DNA of 64,000 bases from Ecdyonurus torrentis (taxonomy: Eukaryota > Arthropoda > Insecta > Ephemeroptera > Heptageniidae): contig OX439137.1 of NCBI GenBank assembly GCA_949318235.1, positions 3,165,537 to 3,229,536 on the forward strand, read 5' to 3'. Made by a program: the position numbers and the translations under genes. A model generated the notes under the pieces. It saw only the letters and a list, made by a program, of their open reading frames with translations, did no database searches and was not told the DNA's origin. Every line of letters begins with the position of its first letter. The stretch's first letter is position 1. This document shows positions 10,310-21,017 of the stretch, piece by piece.

Positions 10310-10907
10310 ATCACTCTAAAAAGTGGTGTATTACTATATTTGCGAATCCTAAATCATTTTTAAGTTGTTATGAGTATGTATAAAATAATGCATTTTAGCA
10401 AATTATTAGCAATAGCTATTTTAACTTTAAGCCCTTGTCAACTTACTTTTTTATCATTAAGATTACTAGATTGATAATTACTATACATTACTATCCATGA
10501 ATTAGACACCAACACGTTGATTTTGTATTTATTTTCATTTATTTTCTTTTGACGGCTATTTCACGTATGTGACGTCACAGATACTAACGCCAATCACAGT
10601 CACCACTCTGGTCACGTGATAGATTTAAGGCCCTCCCTCAAGTTCTTTACCCCTATCACGACCCCATCGGTATATACATTGTGACGTCAGATGCGTGAAA
10701 TAAGGTATGGTATTCTAAATGATAAAAAAGTAAATTGACAAGGGCTTTAAAATAGCCAAAAAAAAACAACCCAAAACAACATAAATTAGGTATTTTTTAA
10801 TAACTTACTAAAATGCATTATTTTAGCTACTCTTAATAACTTAAAAGTGATTACCTTAAATAAGTTAGTATTTGTAACTAAAGTAATGCACCAATTTTTA
10901 GAGTGTA
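10310..10907. mobile_element. MITE D, complete copy interrupted by E
   Basis: CACTCTAAAAAGTGGTG at the left and the inverse CACCAATTTTTAGAGTG at the right. The central AGCTATTTTAACTT...AAATAGCC is split by element E. Confidence 0.8.
10437..10750. mobile_element. MITE E, nested in D
   Basis: TTAA-GCCCTTGTCAACTTAC at the left and inverse GACAAGGGCT-TTAA at the right. Arms include GACACCAACACGTTGATT. TGACGTCA at 10570 and 10682 are mirrored, and GGTCACGTGAT lies between them. Other D copies have a single TTAA at the insertion point. Confidence 0.8.
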
Positions 10908-11136
10908 TAATAAAATAATATATTAACAATAAAAATCGTTTGTACGAGATAAATAAAAAGAGTTGTCAAGTTTCGCAACATCATGTTGTGTGATTCATTC
11001 TGCTAATGTCCCCACTTATTTAATTACAAACTATATTAATTGATCAAGACTTGTATAAAGTATTTTCTACATGTCTAGGGAAAACTATATTGTACAGATT
11101 ATTAAAGGAATAGTATGGGGTAAACTTTGATAACAG

Positions 11137-11538
11137 TTAAATCCCTTGACAACTTACTTTTTTTATAATTTAGAATACAAAATTGATAATTAGCAATTAC
11201 CATACCTTATTATCCATAAATTAGACATCACAACGTTGATTTTGTATTTATTTTCATTTTGCCGGTTATTTCACGTATCTGACGTCACAATGTACCTTGA
11301 TGGCGTGCAAAGAACTTGAGGGAGGGGCTTACATTTATCACGTGACCAGAGTGGTGACTGCGTGATTGGTGGCGGTACATTGTGACGTCAGATACCTGAA
11401 ATAACCGTCAAAATGAAAAAAAAAAAAATAAATAAACACAAAATTAACGTGTTGGTGTTTAATTCATGGATAATAAGGTATGGTAATTATCAATCTATTA
11501 TTCTAAATCATAAAAACGTAAGTTGACAAGGGCTTTAA
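11137..11538. mobile_element. MITE E, complete copy
   Basis: TTAA-ATCCCTTGACAACTTAC at the left and GACAAGGGCT-TTAA at the right. Mirrored TGACGTCA at 11280 and 11383, with ATCACGTGACCAGAG between. A small B-like start (TTAAAGGAATAG) lies just before it near 11102. Positions 11539-11848 are unassigned. Confidence 0.8.
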
Positions 11539-11848
11539 TATAAGTACATGTAATCCAAAGAGGATTCACTCTGAAAAGTACTGGTCAGCTGCGGAGATGC
11601 CAAAACTGAAACTCCGTTTAAACTCAAGTTAAATTAATATTGTATATTTTTAATTTTCCTGCAATCATGGATCGTTAGAATTTTAGTATAGAAGCCTTGT
11701 AGATCCGTTAAAAATATAAGCTGTAAAACGGAGACTGAAGGATTACTTAGAAATAAATTTAATAAAGATGAGATACTCTTTGTTACACCTAAGGTCATCC
11801 ACTTATTTGAAATAAAATAATTACGTTTTTAATCTTTCTTTTTATTTT

Positions 11849-12286
11849 TCCTTTCCTTTCCTTTCGATTTCCTCTCCTTTCCTCTCCTCTCCTCTCCTCT
11901 CCTCTCCTCTCCTCTCCTCTCCTCTCCTCTCCTCTCCTCTCCTCTCCTCTCCTCTCCTCTCCTCTCCTCTCCTCTCCTCTCCTCTCCTCTCCTCTCCTCT
12001 CCTCTCCTCTCCTCTCCTCTCCTCTCCTCTCCTCTCCTCTCCTCTCCTCTCCTCTCCTCTCCTCTCCTCTCCTCTCCTCTCCTCTCCTCTCCTCTCCTCT
12101 CCTCTCCTCTCCTCTCCTCTCCTCTCCTCTCCTCTCCTCTCCTCTCCTCTCCTCTCCTCTCCTCTCCTCTCCTCTCCTCTCCTCTCCTCTCCTCTCCTCT
12201 CCTCTCCTTTCCTTTCCTTTCCTTTCCTTTCCTTTCCTTTCCTTTCCTTTCCTTTCCTTTCCTTTCCTTTCCTTTCCTTTCCTTTC
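11849..12286. repeat. (CCTCT)n / (CCTTT)n pentanucleotide array
   Basis: About 66 near-perfect CCTCT units (11871-12206) flanked on both sides by CCTTT units (3 at the left, about 16 at the right). One strand is wholly pyrimidine. The three overlapping Lys-Glu-Arg-Gly reverse frames of about 170 codons are artefacts of the 5 bp period. The region 12287-12689 is AT-rich and unassigned. Confidence 0.97.
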
Positions 12287-12689
12287 TTTCTCTTTGTTTT
12301 TCTTTGCCATTTTTTGTCACAAAAATACTCAATATGTAACACAAAATTTTTTCAATTGATTTTTTAAATTAATAATTAAAAATAAACAAAACATTGCAAC
12401 CAAACACACAAAGAGAGAGAGAGAAAGCATCAATAACATTAATTTTATTTTAATTTATACTGTATACATTTTTACAAGCTTAAAAATATTTTTTTATTAA
12501 AAAATTCACAATTAATTTTCAATAAAGCTTTTACACGTAAAAATTCAAACCCTTTTCTATACAAAAATTTCGCTATCTCATATAAAAAGCATTATATTCG
12601 TATTTTATAAAGTACAACATAGGGTTTATGAATAACCTTGCATTTTTATGAGCGCGAGCGGATCTTAAATAAAATAAAATATGTTACCA

Positions 12690-12712
12690 AAAAAAAAAAA
12701 AAAAAAAAAAAA
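12690..12712. repeat. poly-A tract
   Basis: A run of about 22 A. Confidence 0.9.
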
Positions 12713-12773
12713 TGTATACACTTCTCCCAATATTAGTTCGAGCGGATACAGTGTAATCAAGAACGTAAAGTCA

Positions 12774-12853
12774 ACTGTGATTGGCTAGTAGGTTTATTAA
12801 CACGCTCTCTGATTGGTTTAGCACCGCGGATACAGCTTTTGGCGGGAACTCCC
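12774..12853. promoter_or_regulatory. Possible promoter-like module: two inverted CCAAT boxes and an E2F-like site
   Basis: GATTGG (inverted CCAAT) occurs at 12779-12784 and 12811-12816, followed by TTTTGGCGGGA at 12837-12847, which fits the E2F consensus. The 80 bp block is less AT-rich than its surroundings. No open frame or exon follows it, so it may be part of another element or an isolated coincidence. Confidence 0.25.
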
Positions 12854-12937
12854 TTGTTTTGGCCAGAGTGTAGTACTTTTTTTTTTACCCGTAACTATAT
12901 CTTTAAAAACAACAACAAAAAACAGTATAAAAGAAGG

Positions 12938-12943
12938 AAAAAA

Positions 12944-12975
<32 letters not shown>

Positions 12976-13002
12976 GTTAAAAAAAAAAAAAAAAAAAAAA
13001 AA
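12938..13002. repeat. Interrupted poly-A tracts
   Basis: Three A runs separated by GT and GTT. The stretch 13003-13265 is unassigned. Confidence 0.9.
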
Positions 13003-13265
13003 CGCTGTGTAGACATTGGAAAAAGTAGTATATATGTAGCAGAGAAGTTCTACTTTAATCTTAGAGAATGAAGTTTATGCTCCAGTGGTTCATATCTACA
13101 CAATATACACAAAAGAAAACCTAAACTTCTCTCTTAGGACTGACTCTATCTCTCTCTGTTTTAACTTTAAATTGAAATTCCTACTTCATGTATCCAGCAC
13201 GATATATTATATCCTTAATAAATGTACAAAATCATTATTAAATTCGATGTTATAAATCTACTGTA

Positions 13266-13645
13266 TTAACGAAGAGGGGGACCGAATTTGACCGGAAATC
13301 GTTAAAAGAGGAACTATATATATATTCACAATATTTATTTGTACATTACTTTATTTCCAGCAAAAAAAAAAAAAAAAAAAAAAAAATAGAGTAAATTTTT
13401 AAAAAAAATGTATTTTTGTTCTAAAAAAAAGTTTTGATAATATTTTTAATTTAAAAAAAAGTTTCTAATTTAACTATTATTTGCCGATAAATTTGAATTT
13501 CCACATTAAATATTTGACCGTGTTTTCACATGTTTGACGTAGCTCAACTTTTAAGTACCATTTGCTTCTTAACTTTGTGTTAATAATATAATTCACGATC
13601 GACCCTCTAGTTTGTGAGATATTAGTCGGTCACCTGCTCACTTAA
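13266..13645 (+). mobile_element. MITE G, complete copy
   Basis: TTAA-CGAAGAGGGGGACCG at the left and GTCGGTCACCTGCTCAC-TTAA-type end at the right. Contains GACCGGAAATCG, GTGTTTTCACATGTTTGACG and GAGATATTAGTCGG. A 25 bp poly-A (13362-13386) lies in the middle. Confidence 0.75.
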
Positions 13646-13654
13646 CAATGACCA

Positions 13655-13865
13655 CTTATATGTTAACTCAAAATGCAGGAAAAGGAAGTGCCGGAAGAGG
13701 AAACCACGTGATGGTAAAAGTGGGAGGTAGCTCAGGCCTAGCTTGCTGCTAGCACCTTTTCCCACTTTCAACGTTCTGCGCATGCGTTGTAAGTAGATAC
13801 GGAAGCGGATGTGTACGAAATCACTTAAACTCGGCTTCAAAGCAGTTGTTCCTTTATTAATCAAT
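13655..13865. mobile_element. H2/H1 chimeric MITE
   Basis: The left half matches H2: GGAAGTGCCGGAAGAGG, ACCACGTGATGG, GGTAGCTCAGGCCTAGC. Near 13757 it switches to the right half of H1: CTGCGCATGCGTTG, CGGAAGCGGATGTG, GTTGTTCCTTTATTA. Both families are palindromic elsewhere, so each half here has lost its partner arm. From 13866 to 14392 I see no other element. Confidence 0.65.
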
Positions 13866-14392
13866 ACTGGTCAATGCTATTTACAGTTCAAGTATGGCGT
13901 CAAAGCGCAAGCTCAAATCAAAGAGTGAAACCAACTAGTGTGCCAATATTTTGTTACATTTTTTTCTAAATATTTTATATAATATATAAAAATACGCATA
14001 CATAAAAGATTTTAGGTATTGTAAGAATAATGAGCATTTTAATTGCATGTTAAAATACTACATAAAATTTTGAGCTGGAGCTAGTTTTTTTATCGATATT
14101 TTTAATCATATTATTATATGATTGACATAAAAAACATAAATAGTAAAAAAATGCTATTTATTATGTACGAACCTTTCAAAGTGATTTTTTTTTCGGGATA
14201 AATATAGATGGCTCACCTGCAACAGAAAAGAGAAATAATATAATTAGATTATTTAATTATTATTTATTGTAAATTTAATCACATTATATTTTAACAATAA
14301 CGATCTAAGGATAAAAATTTTTAAATTAAATTAAAAAAAAAATCTTTTTTATACCAATTTATTTTTTAGGGTCAATTTTATTGCATATTCTC

Positions 14393-14531
14393 AAAGAGGG
14401 CATTGTCTGAATCGATTGCTGTGTTATTAGGTTATTTTTGATTTTTTTAAGTATTTTTAATTAAGTTTTGAAAATACACAATGGACTAAAAAAAAATCAC
14501 ACATCATTCGATTCAGGACGATGCCCTCTTT
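14393..14531. mobile_element. MITE Z, 139 bp inverted-repeat element
   Basis: AAAGAGGGCATTGTCTGAAT at the left pairs with ATTCAGGACGATGCCCTCTTT at the right. The AT-rich loop contains no other motif. Confidence 0.6.
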
Positions 14532-14576
14532 ATACAATATAAAAATTACTAGTTTTCCTCATTCATTTAAGATTAT

Positions 14577-15047
14577 TATAGGGTGTATGCGGATGACGTC
14601 ATATTTATTGCGCTTGGGGGCCATAATGGAGTAGTGAACAACATTGCTGAGCATAGGACAAACTTTGTTTCAGGCAATTTTCTTTGGAAAATATGTTAAT
14701 TTTTTGTTAATTGCTATTTTTCTCACATACTTGAGATACTAATTCAACATATTTACAACATCAATGTTCTCAAAAATATTGCATAGTTTTTAAACTGGCA
14801 AAATGAGTTATTTTCCTATGCCACCCATGTTATTGAGTTATCCAACATGGCGTTGACTTTAACATGTTGAATTAGTATCTCAATTATGTGAGAAAAATAA
14901 CAATAACAAAACATTAATGGATTTCCCAAAGAAAATAGCCTTAAACGAAGTTCTTCCTTAAACGAAGTTCTTCCTATGCTGAGCAATGCTATTAAGTATG
15001 ACCTCTAAGCGCATTAAATATGACGTCATCCGCATACACCCTATATA
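14577..15047. mobile_element. MITE A1 foldback: two A1 copies fused tail to tail
   Basis: A full A1 runs from TATA-GGGTGTATGCGGATG to GACTTTAACATG. It is followed at once by about 180 bp of A1 in reverse, ending CCGCATACACCC-TATA. Both outer ends are therefore the same terminus, with TGACGTCA at 14594 and 15021. A 19 bp tandem duplication (AAACGAAGTTCTTCCTT) lies at 14943-14980. Confidence 0.8.
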
Positions 15048-15175
15048 GAATAAATTTTACTTGGAAAAAATTTACCATAATTATTACGTAATACTGTGTG
15101 TTAAATTTTATTTTACTTGTAACCTTAAGTGAGAATTTAGTCCACATAAAAACAAAGTGTAAATAAAACTCGAGT

Positions 15176-15177
<2 letters not shown>

Positions 15178-15212
<35 letters not shown>
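15178..15212. repeat. poly-T tract
   Basis: A run of 35 T. The remainder of 15048-15494 is unassigned. Confidence 0.95.
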
Positions 15213-15494
15213 CCACAAAAGTACGTATACGTATAGAGGCTACGAGCACGTTAAATATTTGTACGCTAACGCTAACTGTTTTGTCGATTTTTTGTTTCTT
15301 TATATATACGTAAAAAGTCAAAGTTCATAACATTAGCTTTCTTTCTCGTCTTACACTTTTCAGACACACACTGCAATAAGTATTTGTTTTCTCATATATC
15401 ATAATAATATATGATATGTATGTACACTGATAGAAAATACTGAAGACAAATATGTTATCTCAATTATCCTGTACAGCAAAGTTACTTTGCAACA

Positions 15495-15829
15495 TTAAAG
15501 GAATAGCACACATGAAAACATAAGCATTGACATAACAAAACACATGATGGGACTTACATGAATAACACCAATTAATCTCAAAGCCCAACACGTAACAGTG
15601 ATCAGAAAATTTTGATTTATGCAACCCGCACAACATTTTTATACTAGCTTTTGCCTGATTTGACGTCATAAACAGAAATATTCACGCAAATTGCATACTT
15701 TACAGTTTTTGCACGCTCTCTTGTTGGGCCACATTTACATTCTGGTAAAAATTATCATCAGTTTTGTAAATCACATTTTGTGTTTATGATTAAAAAGCAC
15801 ATGTTGTTTTATGTGGTCTATGGCTTTAA
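15495..15829 (+). mobile_element. MITE B, complete copy
   Basis: TTAA-AGGAATAGCACACATG to GGTCTATGGCT-TTAA, 335 bp. TGACGTCA at 15661-15668. Substitutions are shared with the copy at 40456 (GGGACTTA, CTTGTTGGGCC versus CTTGTGGGGCC). No feature from 15830 to 16150. Confidence 0.85.
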
Positions 15830-16149
15830 TTAATGACGGTCCGCTTCATGATTATATATGTTATTTTACTACATAAGTAAAGCAGTAGACGTCCAACAAT
15901 AACAATATTATGTAGTACGGTCATTTTTAATAAACAGTGAATTTCTATTGGCATATGGAAATAATATGTACATATTTTAAATAGAGTTTTGCGTCCACTG
16001 AAATCTATACATCTTATTGCATTGAATGGCCGCAAGACAATTGAATGATATTTTTAAGTAAAATTGTACAAGTGCCTTACTACATGTTTAACTAAACCAT
16101 GTTTATCAGCATAATTTATGATTTTTGTTTTCGTGTTTTGAAAAATCTT

Positions 16150-16150
<1 letters not shown>

Positions 16151-16185
<35 letters not shown>
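16151..16185. repeat. poly-A tract
   Basis: 35 A. A 91-codon plus-strand frame at 16317-16592 resembles no family I know and lies in AT-rich DNA, so I do not call it. Region 16186-16678 is otherwise unassigned. Confidence 0.95.
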
Positions 16186-16186
<1 letters not shown>

Positions 16187-16678
16187 GTCAAAAATATTGC
16201 AATAACAAAATTCTCTCTCTCTCTACACACATACACACACACGATATATATTCTTTAACTATATAATCTATACGCTCTACAAAATAACGTCTGCTTGACA
16301 GTGTGCACAATATCTCGTGTGCCTTTTCTTTGCGACTTACAAGATTCAGTATATTATACAGTTTTTATTTGGTAAATATAAAATGTTAGGAATTCAAAAG
16401 GTTTTTCCGTCTATGAAAGCAGAGAGCAAACTCATGGTGGGTCTTAGACCAAAATCTTTTTGTTATACAATTTTCATTGCTTTCAACACAAACCTTTTTA
16501 TATATATACTCAGAAAACAAATGTTTACTTACAACGCACAAATATTGACAGCGTGCATTAGAAAAACTTTGATTGTGCGTCAAATCATTTAAATCAAAGT
16601 ATTTTCATTAAATTTTCAATCTTGTAGAGGCAAGTATGATGAGTATAAAAGGTACATGGATTTTCCGTAAACATTGGA

Positions 16679-16890
16679 GTACAGTTTCAGACAAATGAAA
16701 AGTAACCATTTAAACTTGCTGCTTTTTTTGTGCGCCTCACCTGAGCAGCTCACCTGATAGATAACGCTACACCTGATGGCGTGCCAAAATACGTTAATAT
16801 TACGTAACAATATCGTTTCCACATAAAATTTGAAGCGTGCAAAATAGTAACATGCTTAAATGGTTTCCTTTCATTTGTCTGAAACTGTAC
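16679..16890. mobile_element. MITE W, TA-CAGTTTCAGACAAATG element
   Basis: About 35 bp inverted ends: TA-CAGTTTCAGACAAATGAAA at the left, and TTTCATTTGTCTGAAACTG-TA at the right, continuing inward with ACCATTTAA. CAGT start and TA flank resemble Tc1/mariner-type termini. The interior has three CACCTGA motifs. Confidence 0.75.
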
Positions 16891-16965
16891 ACATGCTGTA
16901 CACTCTCTAGTCTCTACCCATTATGTTAGTAGACAGAACCCATGAACTAGTAGTGAGCAATGAAA

Positions 16966-17163
16966 ATGCAGGTAGCGACTGCGCATTTTGTTCGTCTTTT
17001 CTGAATTTGCCCGCTCCCGAAGATATAAGATATATTCCCGGTAAAAGTTCCAACTAAAAAAAAAAAAAAAAAAAAAAAAATTGCCATCAAAACGTGAAAA
17101 ATACTGGAAATAAATAATTAAATCTTGCAGATGACGGACGAAATGCGCAGCCACGCGCAATAG
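16966..17163. mobile_element. Possible MITE X around a poly-A tract
   Basis: GCGACTGCGCATTTTGTTCGTC at the left pairs imperfectly with GACGGACGAAATGCGCAG at the right. A 25 bp poly-A (17056-17080) lies between. It is a single example. Confidence 0.4.
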
Positions 17164-17278
17164 CTACAGTTTCATTGGTATATATAGTAAGTAAACATTC
17201 ACTGATAAAGAATAATATTTTAAATTTGCAATCTCTGGATAATTTTATGCAATTTTGGATAATTTTAGGTGCTCTCTC

Positions 17279-17614
17279 TTAAGGCGGGAAATCAGCTACT
17301 GCGGGATTTGACTAAAAAGTTGTAAAGGAGGAAAAATCTGAAATTTAACACACTGCTAGATTAGGGTACGATAACTTAAAAAATGTAAAAATTTTGGAGG
17401 GTAACCATGCTAGATTTTGAATTATGATTTTTTGAAGTTTTATTCCCATAAGAGCCCATGTTAATTTCAATTACTAATTTTTCTCTTATCTGATGGTCGC
17501 GGGTGCTGAATTTTTATCAAGGGTAGCTGTTACCATTAAATTTAAGATGCCATAAAAATTAAGAACTTTCCTTTCTAGATTTTGAGATACAAGCGAACTG
17601 AAGAGAACCCTTAA
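17279..17614 (+). mobile_element. MITE F, complete copy
   Basis: TTAA-GGCGGGAAATCAGCTAC to GAGAACCC-TTAA, 336 bp, colinear with the copy at 9905. From 17615 to 18011 nothing is recognisable besides a short poly-T near 17770. Confidence 0.8.
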
Positions 17615-18011
17615 TAATGAATTAGTATTTGATGCATAAAGATGGAACACGAAATATTTGATGAGAATTAGGTTTCAAATACAAGCCTGTACTACTCTGT
17701 ATTCTGAGTGTATGCCATATTACTATAATGCTAAACAAAATTTTTATTTTACAATTTTCAAGTGTTACATTTTTTTTTTTTATATATTTTTCAATCATGG
17801 ATTATCGACTTTAATACAATATCGATAGTTTAATAACACGGAAAAAGAATGTTAGGCATTTTACAGTACACACCACATTTTACCATACTAACTCAGTGCG
17901 TATTTCTCTCATATAACAATAACATTGCAAATTTAGCGCGAGTATTTGAAAATTAAAAAATATTATCACAATCATGTGTACATCATAGTTTTTATTTACA
18001 ATGTTGTAAAA

Positions 18012-18393
18012 TATAGACCTTTTGTACATCTCTGCGCTCTGTTGCCATGTTTGTGGTGACTAATGCATTATCCAGCATAGGAGAAACTCCATTTTCTTCA
18101 TTTTTTTGCATAAATACAAGTTAATTTGAACTGAAAGTATTTTTCTCATATTGTTCTAGCTTATTAGAACCTAGAAATAAGATTTAGATTGAAGTTTAAA
18201 GCTTACTAGTTTGCTACTAAAAAAAAAAAAAAAACGTTTTTTCCTATGCTGGCCATAGGATAAACTCGAAATGGGATCTGCAAAACTGATGACAATTTTT
18301 TACCAGAATGTTAATGTAGCCCTTGAGAGAGTGTGAAAATACTGTTAAGTATGCAATTGCGTGACTATTCATGTTTATGACGTCATGAACCAT
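18012..18393. mobile_element. A3/B chimeric MITE
   Basis: Starts as A3 (TATA-GACCTTTTGTACATC, CCATGTTTGTGGTG, CCTATGCTGGCCATAGG). Near 18258 it continues as reversed B from ATAAACTCGAAATGGG through TGACGTCA (18378-18385). B's own end and the TTAA terminus are missing. A 16 bp poly-A sits at 18219-18234. Confidence 0.65.
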
Positions 18394-19096
18394 GAGAGCA
18401 CCATTTAAAGCAAAGGTTAAATATGTTTTAATAATAATAATATTGTGATTGTAATTGTACAATCTTTCATGGGCTATACAGAAGAGAAGCTAATACCCCA
18501 TGAGGTTACTGGAAAAGACTCTGAGAATCCATACACATTTTGTGTCCAGTCAACCTTGGTTGCAAATTGTTTTTGTGTTATCTAGGGCTCTTATATTTAC
18601 CTAGTCTACAGCAAGTTTAGTTATAGGTGATGATGAATGGATAGGCAGGAAATATGAGTGAAATGGTGAACCGTCCCGAGATTCTCTCTATTGCGTGATG
18701 TAGGGTCACTACTGCCTACATCAGGACGATCGGAGACATGCATACACACAGGCATACTTTTTTTTTGTTTTGTATAAGAACATTATGAGGCATTAATGTA
18801 AATATTTAGCAAAGTATTTAAGTTATAAATTATTAAATTTAATCTCTTCATTACTTAATTACAAGTTACTTTAATTAGGGTGAGCATTTAGCATCTTCCT
18901 AAAGTTGAAACATGAGTTTGTTTATGTATTTATGTTTATAATATTTACGTATTGCGAGAGAAAGTATAAGAAAATTTTTATTTTAAAATTTGTCTTAAGT
19001 ATCCTGTCAGTTATGCAACATGTTGGACACATTTAAGTCCTATAGCACATAATAATGACGATAAAGTCTATTATTTTTTTATTTATTTTTAAAAGT
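18394..19096. other. Unassigned AT-rich segment
   Basis: I see no repeated family, inverted repeat or plausible reading frame here. The part at 18500-18760 is slightly less AT-rich (GAACCGTCCCGAGATTC, CATCAGGACGATCGG) and ends before a T-rich run, so it might be a diverged retroposon. Confidence 0.3.
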
Positions 19097-19159
19097 TGTC
19101 GATAAGTAAATTTCTTGACTGGAATTGGGGTTGGTGTAGCACAATAACACAATATGGCA

Positions 19160-19209
<50 letters not shown>
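19097..19209 (+). mobile_element. SINE1, 3' end with long A tail
   Basis: TGTCGATAAGTAAATTTCTTGACTG, then GGTTGGTGTAGCACAATAAC, ACAATATGGCAAGC, then about 47 A. Only the last 65 bp before the tail remain, so the copy is strongly 5'-truncated. Confidence 0.75.
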
Positions 19210-19213
<4 letters not shown>

Positions 19214-19230
19214 CCGATAAGGCAATGTTG

Positions 19231-19602
19231 TTAAAGCCCTTGTCAGCTTACTTTTTTATCATTTAGAATACTAGATTGATAATTACCATACCTTATTATC
19301 CATGATATAGACACCAACACGTTGATTTTGTATTTATTTTCATTTCAATGGTTATTTCACGTATCTGACGTCACAATGTACCAATGGAGCCGTGATAGGG
19401 CTAAAGAACTTTAGTGAGTGGCTTAAATTAATCACGTGACGAGAGCTGTAACTGTGATTGGCGGTGGTACATTGTGACGTCTGGTATGTGAAATAACCGT
19501 CAAAATGAAAATAAATACAAAATCAAGGTTGGTGTCTAATTCATGGATAATAAGGTATGGTAATTATCAATCTTGTATTCTAAATGATAAAAAATTAAGT
19601 TA
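19231..19602. mobile_element. MITE E, copy running into poly-A
   Basis: TTAA-AGCCCTTGTCAGCTTAC at the left, with TGACGTCA at 19366 and its mirror decayed to TGACGTCT near 19476. The right end stops after AAATTAAGTTAA and is replaced by 25 A. Confidence 0.75.
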
Positions 19603-19671
19603 AAAAAAAAAAAAAAAAAAAAAAAAACTTAGAAAAAAACAAAATAAACAAGACTGACTTTAAGACAAAAC

Positions 19672-19757
19672 TAACAAACAAACAAACAAACAAACAAACA
19701 AACAAACAAACAAACAAACAAACAAACAAACAAACAAACAAACAAACAAACAAACAA
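19672..19757. repeat. (AAAC)n microsatellite
   Basis: About 21 AAAC units downstream of a poly-A run (19603-19627). Region 19758-20401 is unassigned except for a GT repeat (20069-20095) and an M-like edge (GGAAAGAATAAATTACGT, 20239-20257). Confidence 0.95.
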
Positions 19758-20401
19758 CCACAACAGAACAAAAAGCAACAACAAAAGAAGAAGATGCAAT
19801 TCGATTATTTCAAGCTAAAGCAAAGAAATAATATTTTCAAAGTTAAAAAGACGCAACTTTAAAAAGATTTAATGTTTAAATTAACATAAGATCGCAGTTT
19901 AAAAAAGTTAATTATATAAAAAGTAAGGCTGCATGTTTAGGGTTAATACTAAAGCTATATAAAGTTGCAGTTAATGATTAATAACTTTTTGCACTGGACG
20001 TTAATGATAAAGAAAAAAAACACAAAAGCCCGCTCTTCAAAATGTCAACGAATATAATGTGCTGGATTTTGTGTGTGTGTGTGTATGTGTGTGTGGGTAA
20101 ACTTTTTAAAGAGTCAGTAAGGGAGAAAATGTACCGCGACTTAAAAATTATAATCAATGTTATGTAAATTAGGGTTTAAATTCTTTAGATGGTAATTTTT
20201 AAACATACACAGGGTAAATTATCTAGCGCTCATGCACACGGAAAGAATAAATTACGTTATATTTAATGCTGTATTTATATAATTTTGGACTTGCACTTGT
20301 ATTTAAGAGATGCCATTTTGATGGTTAGAAATACACAGGCTTGCATATAGGAAAAACATAATTTTAATTTTTTTTAAATTTATCAAACTAAGATTCAAAC
20401 A

Positions 20402-21017
20402 AGCTAAAAATTGATGTACTATACTTTAGTTACGAATACTAACTTATTTAAAGGCGTAGAACACCTTGAACAAAAAAGTTGCGTAACATTCTAATAAACC
20501 TGAAAATCAACGTTGATTTGGCCGGAGTCATTGATTTCTAATTTATTTTCCATTCACAAAATGACACTGGCGGTCACTGACGTCACAGCTCGCTCGGTTT
20601 ACGCGCGCGTGGACTAGTGAGCTGTGACGTCAGTGACGGCCAGTGTAATTTTTTGAATGGAAAATAAATTAGAAATCAATGACTCCGGCCACATCAATGT
20701 TGAATTTCAGGTTTATTAGGATATTACGTAACTTTTTTGTTCAAGCAGGTGTTCTACGTTTTTAAGATAATCACTTTTAAGTTATTATGAGTATAGCTAA
20801 AATAATGCATTTTAGCAAGTTATTAAAAATAGCTAATTTAAGTGGTTTTAAAGGTATTTTAAGTTATTCTAAAATTTTTTAAGCTATTTTAAGTTAAATT
20901 AGCTATTGTTAATTATATTTACTAAAATGCATTATTTTAACTATACTCATAATAACTTAAAAGTGATTATCTTAAAAAATTTAGTATTCATAGTAATGCA
21001 CCAATTGTTAGAGTGTA
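20402..21017. mobile_element. MITE D, complete copy interrupted by C
   Basis: Left end CTAAAAATTGATGTAC and right end CACCAATTGTTAGAGTG. D sequence resumes on both sides of C exactly at the TTAA of CTTATTTAAGATAATC. Confidence 0.8.
20448..20765. mobile_element. MITE C, nested in D
   Basis: TTAA-AGGCGTAGAACACCTTG to GTGTTCTACGTT-TTAA. The arms pair almost throughout, with mirrored TGACGTCA at 20578 and 20625 around TTTACGCGCGCGTGG. Intact D copies contain one TTAA here, so TTAA was duplicated. Confidence 0.85.

Noticed and set aside
11795..12344. Three overlapping Lys-Glu-Arg-Gly frames of about 170 codons
   Set aside because: A 5 bp repeat without stops is open in all three frames, and the frames are shadows of the CCTCT array.
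19164..19209. Assembly gap filler or vector poly-A
   Set aside because: It directly follows a recognisable SINE1 3' end, so it is a retroposon tail.
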